A DNA stretch of 44,891 nt. Origin: Eubacteriales bacterium (GTDB lineage: Bacteria > Bacillota > Clostridia > Saccharofermentanales > DTU023). Both the position numbers and the translations under genes were made by a program. Position 1 is the first letter of the stretch; every line of letters starts with the position of its first letter. The notes beneath the pieces were generated by a model. That model searched no databases, had not been told where the DNA came from, and worked only from the letters and a program-made list of their open reading frames with translations. This document shows, piece by piece, positions 17,014-24,426 of this stretch. Location of the stretch: contig JAUNLW010000008.1 of the NCBI GenBank assembly GCA_030532065.1, positions 1 through 44,891 on the forward strand. Direction: 5' to 3'.

Positions 17014-18161
17014 ATATCTATGTGCCTTATGCGATGGAAAGCCTTACGAATTTCTTCACTGGACTGTGAGGCCGCTAAACGCAGATAACCTTCACCGGAG
17101 GGGCCGAACTGGCAGCCAGGGTAGAGCAAGACGTGGGCCTGGTCAAAGATCAGGCGTTGCGCTTCGGCGGAAGTCAGGCCTGTTTCTTTAATAGATATAA
17201 AAAGATAAATGCCGCCCTCGCTCGGCAATGCCTGCATCTTGGGCGTTCTCCGCACTTCTTCCCAGGCAGTTTCTAATCTTTGGTGAACTTCTGACTTCAG
17301 TTCTCCTAAGATACTTTTATCGTCTTTTAGCGCGTAAAGCGCTGCCCTCTGAGAAATAGAAGGGGCGGAAGAGATCATGCCCTCATTGATTGACTTCATG
17401 GCAGCGATCAAGGGAGGGGGGCCCAGGGCAAAGCCCAGACGCCAGCCGGTCATGGCAAAAGTCTTGGAGAAGCTTTGAGCGATAAGGCTATGCGCGAGCC
17501 TGGGGTCAAGCTCTAACTGCGAACAGAATTTATCCGCAAAATCAAAGGCTGCATAGACCTCATCGGAAATAATAAACACATCTTGCTCCCGGCAAAGTGT
17601 GTTGATTTTTTCCATGACCTCTTGGGGGTAGATGCGACCGGTAGGGTTATTAGGTGAGTTTAGGATCAGAGCTTTAGTGCGCGAATTTATCGCTCTCCGA
17701 AGCGTCTCGAGATCGGGCAGAAAGTTGGCGGACGCCGGACAGGGGATGAAGACCGCTTTTGCTTCCGCCAGGTCTACCATTTTCGCGAAGGGGCTGAAGT
17801 AGGGCTCGAGGATAATGACCTCATCTTGCGGCTCCAAGAGGGCCAGCATTGCCAGACAGAGCGCGTGGGAGCCGGAAGTGGTAACCAAGAGATTCTCCGG
17901 CTGCAGCTCAGTTTGATATTGTTCATTTGCGCGCTGCAAAATTAGCCTGACTAAGTCCGGATCGCCGGATACGTTTGTATAGTGCGTGTGCCCCTTGAGA
18001 GCGTCCCGGAAGCTTTGCTCAATCACCTGATGGTCGGTGGTAAGGTCCAGGTCTCCCAGCGAGAAGTCGATAATATCGTCATAGCAACCGGTAAAAGTGT
18101 CCAAGGAAGCCATCATATCAAAAGGCAGGTTTCTGTATTTGTGACGTATAAAAGACTCCAT
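17004..18161 (-). CDS. Class I/II PLP-dependent aminotransferase
   Basis: About 385 residues with fold-type I landmarks: TSGSHALCLAMLAL, ILNSPNNPTGRIYP, FIISDEVYAAFDF, the PLP lysine in SFSKTFAMTGWRLGFALG, and an Arg-containing C-terminal LRLAASQSSEEI that probably binds the substrate carboxylate. The family includes aspartate, alanine and aromatic aminotransferases, and specificity cannot be read here. Two starts are in frame; ATG 18161 has AGAGG five bases upstream, while ATG 18182 has only a weak AGGG, so 18161 is preferred. It converges with the XRE-cupin gene and is divergent from the SDR-gcvP operon. Confidence 0.88.
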   Translation of the reverse strand: MESFIRHKYRNLPFDMMASLDTFTGCYDDIIDFSLGDLDLTTDHQVIEQSFRDALKGHTHYTNVSGDPDLVRLILQRANEQYQTELQPENLLVTTSGSHALCLAMLALLEPQDEVIILEPYFSPFAKMVDLAEAKAVFIPCPASANFLPDLETLRRAINSRTKALILNSPNNPTGRIYPQEVMEKINTLCREQDVFIISDEVYAAFDFADKFCSQLELDPRLAHSLIAQSFSKTFAMTGWRLGFALGPPPLIAAMKSINEGMISSAPSISQRAALYALKDDKSILGELKSEVHQRLETAWEEVRRTPKMQALPSEGGIYLFISIKETGLTSAEAQRLIFDQAHVLLYPGCQFGPSGEGYLRLAASQSSEEIRKAFHRIRHIDIFH

Positions 18162-18370
18162 AACTACCTCTACTGTTTTCATCCCTGAAAATTATTTTGG
18201 ATTTCAGGAAAATTTACTTCCAAACTATTAGTAATTTAGCATAAATTCTAAATCTCTGATAGCCCGACCCCGCGGACATCTCGGGGCAACTTTGAATCGC
18301 TGAATAAAGTTTTAGGCAAATTGGCTATTTGTGAAAAATATAGAAAATAACAGCTTATATTTTCATTTGC

Positions 18371-18399
18371 TTGACATTCACGCGAAGTGAGTTTACTAT
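18371..18399 (+). promoter_or_regulatory. Promoter of the SDR-gcvPA-gcvPB-nhaC operon with internal dyad
   Basis: TTGACA (18371-18376) and TACTAT (18394-18399) are 17 bases apart. The spacer carries TTCACGCGAAGTGAG, arms TCAC/GTGA around GCGAA, well placed for a repressor. The ribosome site AAGGAGG follows 30 bases later. I see no glycine riboswitch in the leader; a small CCCCG/CGGGG hairpin lies upstream at 18268-18286. Confidence 0.7.
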
Positions 18400-18442
18400 A
18401 ATGAACAAAAATTTGAGCAGATGAAAAACTCAAGGAGGCAAT

Positions 18443-19225
18443 ATGACTAATCAAGGAATTTCTCTAGAGGGTAAAGTTGCTTTGATCTCCGGTGCGGCCG
18501 GCGGTATCGGACTCGGCGCAGCCAAGGTTTTGGCCAAACACGGCGCAAAAGTATACATTCTCGACATCAATCGTGAAAAAGGAGCCGCTACCGAAAAAGA
18601 ATGCCAACAAGCAGGCATGGATATACATTTCCTTCCCTGTGATGTAACCAACGAAGCCGACTGCAAAAAAGTAATTGATACGATCGCGGAAGAAGAAGGC
18701 AGACTGGACGTTTTATTTAATAACGCCGGTACTACTGTCAGAAAGACCGTTGAAGACCTGACTGAGAAAGAATGGGATTTCGTTATTGACGTAGGCCTTA
18801 AGGGCACCTTTCTGCTTTCCAAACACGCTATTCCTCTGATGGCTAAGACCGGTGGTGGTTCTATTATCAACTCTGGTTCCGGCTGGGGTCTCAAAGGTGG
18901 CGATAAGGCCGCAGCTTACTGTGCCGTTAAGGGCGGTATTGTCAACCTCACCCGCGCCATGGCTATTGACCATGGTCCGCAAAATATCCGCGTTAACGCT
19001 GTCTGCCCCGGTGACGTAGATACCGACATGCTGCGCAGCGAAGGCACTCAATTGGGATTTGGCGGAGAGATCGAAGATTTCTTAAAAGATTCCGCCAAGG
19101 GCAGACCTTTAGAAAGACTAGGTACCCCCGAAGATATCGGCAACGCTGTACTTTTCCTGGCTTCTGACCTGTCTGCCTGGATCACCGGTACCCATATCTT
19201 AGTTGACGGCGGCGGCATTGCCTAG
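18443..19225 (+). CDS. Short-chain dehydrogenase/reductase
   Basis: A 260-residue classical SDR. The Rossmann dinucleotide motif is SGAAGGIGLGAAKVL. The acidic residue in YILDINREK suggests NAD preference. NNAGTT follows, then catalytic Ser in IINSGSGWG and Tyr/Lys in AAYCAVKGG, and the C-terminal WITGTHILVDGGG. It likely oxidises or reduces a hydroxy/keto group in the cytoplasm. It is the first gene of an operon with divergent glycine decarboxylase subunits, which start 13 bases after its stop. That partnership is not a standard glycine cleavage arrangement, so its substrate may be linked to the product of the GcvP-like enzyme (inference). Confidence 0.92.
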   Translation: MTNQGISLEGKVALISGAAGGIGLGAAKVLAKHGAKVYILDINREKGAATEKECQQAGMDIHFLPCDVTNEADCKKVIDTIAEEEGRLDVLFNNAGTTVRKTVEDLTEKEWDFVIDVGLKGTFLLSKHAIPLMAKTGGGSIINSGSGWGLKGGDKAAAYCAVKGGIVNLTRAMAIDHGPQNIRVNAVCPGDVDTDMLRSEGTQLGFGGEIEDFLKDSAKGRPLERLGTPEDIGNAVLFLASDLSAWITGTHILVDGGGIA

Positions 19226-19238
19226 AGAGGAACAAACT

Positions 19239-20642
19239 ATGGCTATTAAAGGTTTTGAGAACCATCCCTATATCCCCAACTCCAACCCCACAGTCCAGGC
19301 GGAAATGTTGGAATTCCTGGGACTTAAATCCTTCGATGACCTGCACGCGGAGGTGCCAGAAGAGATCAAGCTCCAAGAAAACTTAAAGCTGGAGCCGGCT
19401 TTATCCTCGGAGTACGAGCTGCGTCGCGGAATTAATAAAATGCTCAATAAAAACCAGAGCACCGCAGAGAATCTGTCTTTCTTAGGTGCTGGCTGCTGGC
19501 CACACTATGTACCGGCAGTCTGCGACGAGATCGCGGGTCGCTCGGAGTTCCTCTCCGGTTACGCTGGTGAACCTTATAACGACTTGGGCCGCTTCCAGAG
19601 CCTCTTTGAGTACGAGAGCCTGGTAGCCGAACTGGTCGACATGGAAGTTGTAAATGTACCGACCTTTGACTGGGCACAGGCCGCAGCTACCGCTATCCGT
19701 ATGGCAGCTAGAATCAACGGCCGCTCCAAGGTCCTGGTTTATGGTGGCATCGACAAGCGTAAGCTCTCTGTAATCAAGAACTACGGCCGCCATGCCTTAG
19801 ATTTTGTGCTCTTGAAATATGATCCCAAGACCGGACAAATGGACCTGGACGACCTCAAAGCTAAACTTGATGAGGATACGGCTTGTGTCTATTTTGAGAA
19901 CCCTGCCTTCTTGGGTTTCCTGGAAACTCAAGGTCAGGAAATCGCTGACCTGACTCACAGCAAGGGCGCTGAGCTGGTAGTGGGTGTAGATCCCTCCAGC
20001 CTGGGTGTGTTGGAAGCTCCCAGAAATTACGGCGCGGATATTGTCTGCGGTGAGTTGCAACCTCTGGGTCTGCACATGAATTTCGGCGGCGGTCTTGGCG
20101 GCTTTATGGCTACCATGAACGACGAAAAATACGTCGCGGAATTCCCCTCGCGCCTCTTTGGTATGGCCCCGACCGTTATTGAAGGTGAATACGGCTTCGG
20201 CGATATTTACTATGACCGTACCTCTTTCGGCAATCTGCGTGAGAAAGGTAAAGAATACGTCGGTACGCAAGCCGCTATGGCCGGTATCGTTTCTGGTGTC
20301 TATCTCGCTCTGATGGGACCTGTGGGTATGCAGGAATTAGGCCAGAACGTCATACAGAAAAATCTCTACGCGCAAAAGAAGCTGGCAGAACTGCCCGGCG
20401 TAAAAGCCCCTCACTTCGACAACGCTGTTTACTGCGAATTTGTAGTTGACTTTAACGGCACTGGCAAGACCGTAGCCGAGATCAACAAGCATCTCTTAGA
20501 GCGCGATATCTTCGGCGGACTTGATCTCAGCTCAGACTTCCCGGAACTTGGCCAATCCGCGCTCTATTGCTTCACCGAGGTTCATCTCCAGGAAGACATC
20601 GATCGTCTAGTCGCGGAACTCAGAGATATTTTGGGAAAGTAA
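19239..20642 (+). CDS. gcvPA: Divergent glycine dehydrogenase (decarboxylating) subunit 1
   Basis: A 467-residue GcvPA-family protein: N-terminal YIPNSNPTVQAEMLEFLGL, then SFLGAGCWPHYVPAVCDEIA and RSEFLSGYAGEPYNDLGRFQ. In ordinary GcvPA the last segment reads like FYTAYTPYQPEISQG, so this is a distinct branch. LFEYESLVAELVDMEV and the alanine-rich cofactor-side segment are retained. P-protein decarboxylates glycine with PLP and passes the aminomethyl group to lipoyl-GcvH. Subunits A and B form one enzyme, and B follows 15 bases later. The start is ATG 19239 after AGAGAGG; the open frame continues into the SDR gene. No gcvT, gcvH or lpd lies in the window. Confidence 0.82.
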   Translation: MAIKGFENHPYIPNSNPTVQAEMLEFLGLKSFDDLHAEVPEEIKLQENLKLEPALSSEYELRRGINKMLNKNQSTAENLSFLGAGCWPHYVPAVCDEIAGRSEFLSGYAGEPYNDLGRFQSLFEYESLVAELVDMEVVNVPTFDWAQAAATAIRMAARINGRSKVLVYGGIDKRKLSVIKNYGRHALDFVLLKYDPKTGQMDLDDLKAKLDEDTACVYFENPAFLGFLETQGQEIADLTHSKGAELVVGVDPSSLGVLEAPRNYGADIVCGELQPLGLHMNFGGGLGGFMATMNDEKYVAEFPSRLFGMAPTVIEGEYGFGDIYYDRTSFGNLREKGKEYVGTQAAMAGIVSGVYLALMGPVGMQELGQNVIQKNLYAQKKLAELPGVKAPHFDNAVYCEFVVDFNGTGKTVAEINKHLLERDIFGGLDLSSDFPELGQSALYCFTEVHLQEDIDRLVAELRDILGK

Positions 20643-20657
20643 GAGAGGTATAGAGAT

Positions 20658-22220
20658 ATGAAAAAGATTAAAAGAGATAAATTACCCAACTTCCATCAAG
20701 CGAAATGGGATGAGCCGATAATCTTTGAGCACAGCGTACCTGGCGAAAGGGGCGTACTGGTACCTAAGGCGGAAAAGGCAATCGTAGCTGAAGCAGGCGA
20801 TGGCGTAAGCCAGATCCCGCAAGTGCTGGTCCGCAAGCAACAACCCGGCCTGCCGGAAATGAACCAAAAAGCAGTCTTAAAGCACTACCTGCGCCTGTCG
20901 CAGATGACCTTGGGCGGTAACCTTAACGTCGAGATCGGACAAGGTACCTGCACCATGAAGTACAATCCGCCGGTCAATGACCAGCTGGCGGAAAATCCCA
21001 AGCTGGCAGAGCTGCATCCGCTCCAGGATGAGTCCACCGTACAGGGTATTTTAGAGATCATGTACAAAATGGACCTGGTCATGCGTGAGGTCTCCGGCAT
21101 GGATTACTTCACCTTCCAGGCTGGTGGCGGCTCTCAATCCGCTATGGCCATGGCTTCCATTATTCGCAGCTACTTTGAGCACAAGGGCGAAGCAGAGCAA
21201 AGAGATGAGATTATCACCACCATCTATTCCCACCCCTCAGACGCTGCTGCCCCCGCAACCATTGGCTACAAAGTCATCAAGATCCCCGCAAATGAAGATG
21301 GACTGCCAGACTACGAAGCCTTCAAGGCCGCTGTATCGGAAAGAACGGCTGCCTTCATCGTGGCCAACCCCGAAGATACCGGTATCTATAACAGCCACGT
21401 AAGGGAATTCACTAAACTCGTACACGAGCATGGTGGCCTCTGCGGCTATGACCAGGCCAACGCCAACGGCCTGTTTGGTGTAACCCGCGCCAGAGAAGCC
21501 GGCTTTGATATGTGCTTCTTCAACCTGCACAAGTCTTTCGGCGCTCCTCACGGTTGCGGTGGACCTGGATCCGGTTCCGTAGGTGTAAGAGCAGAGCTTA
21601 GGCCCTTCCTGCCGCGTCCGCTCATCACCTATAACGAAGCTGAAGACAGATACTTTTTTGACTACGATATGCCCGAATCTCTGGGTAGAGTCAGACCCTT
21701 CCACGGAAACCCGCAAGTGGTACTCAAGGCTTATGCCTGGACCAGAAGCTTGGGCGCAGAAGGACTCTATGAAGCAGCCAAGATCGCAGTTCTCAATAAC
21801 AACTATCTCATCAGGAAGATCTTGGAGAACGATCTGGTCGACCTGCCTTATCCGCAAGATAAGCAGCTGGTTGAGCAGGCACGCTACAGCCTGGCCAAGC
21901 TCGAAGAAAAGACCGGCCTGGGCATGACCGAGGTAGTAAATCGCGTGATGGACTTTGGCATGCATATGTGGACCAGTCACCATCCTTACTATGTGCCTGA
22001 GCCCATGACCCTCGAACCCACTGAAACTCCTTCCAGACGAGACCTGGACGCTTATGTCAGCGTCTTAAACCACATCCTGGAAGAAGCGACAGAGAATCCT
22101 GAGATTCTCAAGACCGCCCCTCATAACAGCACCATCCACCAAGTTGACGAATCCAACTTTGACGATCCTGAGGCTTGGATTCCTAGCTGGAGAGTCTACC
22201 AGCAAAAGACAGGTTGCTAA
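20658..22220 (+). CDS. gcvPB: Divergent glycine dehydrogenase (decarboxylating) subunit 2
   Basis: A 520-residue GcvPB-family protein. The start region contains PIIFEHSVPGERGVLVP. The PLP lysine is in FFNLHKSFGAPHGCGGPGSG, compared with HKTFS-PHGGGGPG in standard P-proteins, so one glycine of the loop is a cysteine here. The C-terminal MHMWTSHHPYYVPEPMTLEP and ETPSRRDLDAY match the family. It pairs with the preceding subunit. The Cys substitution and the altered GcvPA loop argue that substrate or partner could differ from canonical glycine/GcvH (inference). A 190-base gap with no clear gene precedes nhaC. Confidence 0.82.
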   Translation: MKKIKRDKLPNFHQAKWDEPIIFEHSVPGERGVLVPKAEKAIVAEAGDGVSQIPQVLVRKQQPGLPEMNQKAVLKHYLRLSQMTLGGNLNVEIGQGTCTMKYNPPVNDQLAENPKLAELHPLQDESTVQGILEIMYKMDLVMREVSGMDYFTFQAGGGSQSAMAMASIIRSYFEHKGEAEQRDEIITTIYSHPSDAAAPATIGYKVIKIPANEDGLPDYEAFKAAVSERTAAFIVANPEDTGIYNSHVREFTKLVHEHGGLCGYDQANANGLFGVTRAREAGFDMCFFNLHKSFGAPHGCGGPGSGSVGVRAELRPFLPRPLITYNEAEDRYFFDYDMPESLGRVRPFHGNPQVVLKAYAWTRSLGAEGLYEAAKIAVLNNNYLIRKILENDLVDLPYPQDKQLVEQARYSLAKLEEKTGLGMTEVVNRVMDFGMHMWTSHHPYYVPEPMTLEPTETPSRRDLDAYVSVLNHILEEATENPEILKTAPHNSTIHQVDESNFDDPEAWIPSWRVYQQKTGC

Positions 22221-22409
22221 TAGTAATAGCAAGCTGCTGAAGCTACAAATCGTAAAACAAAGCATTAAAAATTTGGGCGAGCCGGCTCCGATGTTTCCTC
22301 TTTCTGCGGGGGCCGGTCCGCCCTCCACAGATCCGCCACTAAAATTGCCTGAAAACACTCTCGACAAGCTGGCAGATCATCTCTAAGTCAAAATTTTGGG
22401 AGAAAATGT

Positions 22410-24026
22410 ATGGAAACTTACGGAATACTAACTTTGTTGCCGCCCTTGGTGGCTATAGCACTCTGTTTCATAACTAAGCAGGTTCTGTTCTCACTCTTTA
22501 TCGGTATTTGGACAGCAGCTACCATCATGTCCAGCTTCAATCCTCTGACCGGCACCGCTCTGGCTCTCGAAACAATCGTTGAAAATATAACTGACCCCTG
22601 GAACGCTAAACTCTTACTCTTCACCTTCTTCATGGGTGTAGGCATTACCTTTATCTGGAGATTAGGTGGTAGCTTGGCCCTGACCGATTTTGTAAAACGC
22701 AAAATCAAAACCCGCAGGGGTATCTGCCTGGGTACTTGGCTCTTGGGTATGCTGACCTCCTTAAACGATTGCCTGGTTGCTGCGGTCACCGGTAACGTTT
22801 TCCGTGATGTGTGTAAAGAATATCGTATTTCTTCGGAAAAATTCTCTTACGTATTAGACTCGACCGCTGCCCCCGCCGCGGCCATTTTTATATCTGACTG
22901 GATCGCCTACCAAATCGGCATGATCGCCACCGGTTTGGCTGCCATCGGCGTTACTGCCAGTGCTACCACAGTCTATGTTAAGAGTATACCTTATAACTTA
23001 TACTCTATCTTCACCTTGATCTTCGTAGGTATGCTGATGTATAGAGGCAAGGACTACGGTCCTATCCTTGAGGCAGAGAACCGCACGCTTACTACAGGTG
23101 AATACACCGAACCCGGCTCTCAACCCATGCTTAACGTTGAAACTGACCTAGGTGAGCCCATCAAAACCAACCCCAAAGTTCGCAACTTTGTACTGCCTAT
23201 CGTATCTGCTATCGCTGTAATTCTCTTTGGCTTGTATTGGACCGGCAGAGAAGGCGAGGGCATCCTGGGCGTTTTAGAGCAAGCCGACGCTTCCACCGCT
23301 CTGCTTTGGGGTTCATTCGCTCTGGCTATTGTAGGCTTTATCCTGGCTCTCACCAGCAAATTGATGAACTTCGAAGAAAGCATGAACTGCTTTGTAGACG
23401 GTTTTAAGCTTATGATGCTGACCGCATCCATCCTCGCCATGGCCTGGTCTCTTTCCAGCATCGTGCAGGAAATGGGCCTTGCTAACTACATCGTTAGTCT
23501 TGTAGGCAGTAACGTACCGCTCTGGATCATCGTTATCCTGGTATTCCTCTTATCCATGTTGGTATCTTTTGCCACTGGCACATCCTGGGGCACCATGGCT
23601 ATCATGACTCCGCTCGCCATCAGCCTGGTGTATCAGACTACCGGCAATGTAGAAGACGTCTCCATGATTGCCGGTCTGGTACTCTCCGGCGCTATCGTAG
23701 GTGACCACTGCTCGCCTATCTCTGACACGACCGTAATGGCCTCCATCTACTCCGGAGCCGACCATATCGCTCACGTCAAGACCCAGCTGCCTTACGCTCT
23801 CACCACTGCCTTTATCGTCTTGTCCATGCACGTGCTAAACGCCTTAATCGGCTGCGGCCCGCTGGTTATGATCCCGGTTGGTATTGTTATGATCTATATC
23901 TTGCAAACCGTGCTTAGCAAGCTTGCCATGAAGCGCAGAGGCATAACCTATGATATCTCTACCCTGATGAAAGACTCAGCCGACGAAGTTATTACCTATA
24001 TGGATCAATTTAAGGGCAAGGCGTAA
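22410..24026 (+). CDS. nhaC: NhaC-family Na+/H+ antiporter
   Basis: A 538-residue membrane protein with about 11-12 hydrophobic spans. NhaC-type landmarks are FFMGVGITFIWRLGGS, LTSLNDCLVAAVTGNVFRDV, DSTAAPAAAIFISDW, ATGTSWGTMAIMTPLAI and GDHCSPISDTTVMASIY. The family exchanges Na+ or an organic cation/amine for H+ or another ion; some members act as amino-acid or amine exchangers. Being last in the SDR-gcvPA-gcvPB operon, it may supply the decarboxylase substrate or export a product instead of serving general Na+ homeostasis (inference). A strong terminator follows at 24105. Confidence 0.9.
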   Translation: METYGILTLLPPLVAIALCFITKQVLFSLFIGIWTAATIMSSFNPLTGTALALETIVENITDPWNAKLLLFTFFMGVGITFIWRLGGSLALTDFVKRKIKTRRGICLGTWLLGMLTSLNDCLVAAVTGNVFRDVCKEYRISSEKFSYVLDSTAAPAAAIFISDWIAYQIGMIATGLAAIGVTASATTVYVKSIPYNLYSIFTLIFVGMLMYRGKDYGPILEAENRTLTTGEYTEPGSQPMLNVETDLGEPIKTNPKVRNFVLPIVSAIAVILFGLYWTGREGEGILGVLEQADASTALLWGSFALAIVGFILALTSKLMNFEESMNCFVDGFKLMMLTASILAMAWSLSSIVQEMGLANYIVSLVGSNVPLWIIVILVFLLSMLVSFATGTSWGTMAIMTPLAISLVYQTTGNVEDVSMIAGLVLSGAIVGDHCSPISDTTVMASIYSGADHIAHVKTQLPYALTTAFIVLSMHVLNALIGCGPLVMIPVGIVMIYILQTVLSKLAMKRRGITYDISTLMKDSADEVITYMDQFKGKA

Positions 24027-24104
24027 GAGCTGCACCTTAACGCGCAATCCTAACGCAGACGTATAATAAATAATGTTAGCTGCATTATCTGCGTCACCAT
24101 CATC

Positions 24105-24131
24105 AAAAAGCGGGCCTGATGCCCGCTTTTT
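24105..24131 (+). terminator. Strong intrinsic terminator after nhaC
   Basis: AAAAAGCGGGC, loop CTGAT, GCCCGCTTTTT: an 11-bp perfect stem whose 3' arm ends in a T run. It ends the SDR-gcvP-nhaC operon. Confidence 0.95.
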
Positions 24132-24160
24132 GGTTGGCTCAACTATCTTTTTCAGACGCT

Positions 24161-24273
24161 GCCATTCTTTTTAGTCGCAGACCTGCTTTTCCAGCGCGGT
24201 CATTCTTGTTATCGCAGACCGGCTTTTCCGGGCCGGCCGTTCTTTTTTTAGTCGCAGAACTGCTTTTCAAGGC
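24161..24273 (+). repeat. Three degenerate ~38-bp pyrimidine-rich tandem units
   Basis: Units begin near 24161, 24199 and 24237. Each contains (G)CC-TTCTT-TTAGTCGCAGA followed by CTGCTTTTCC-like sequence. They lie in the 400-base gap between the nhaC terminator and purL. No open frame is convincing. A TATAAT at 24360-24365, without a good -35, may be the purL -10. Confidence 0.7.
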
Positions 24274-24426
24274 ACATCCTTTGATTAAACTTTACCTATA
24301 CAGGTGCTTATATTGGTGCTTACTTTATTTCAGGGCCTGTCTTAGCTTCGCCTTTGCTCTATAATGAAAAGTAAAAAAAATAAGGGTGGCGGAGATACTT
24401 GCTGCTGCCGTTAAAGTGAGGTCCCT

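Noticed and set aside
18183..18442. Glycine riboswitch in the leader of the SDR-gcvP operon
   Set aside because: No tandem aptamer-like conserved elements are seen; only a small GC hairpin and a normal promoter are present.
22221..22409. Small gene between gcvPB and nhaC (open frame ending just before the nhaC ribosome site)
   Set aside because: No start codon with a ribosome site lies in the gap. The frame simply continues from an out-of-frame reading of gcvPB.
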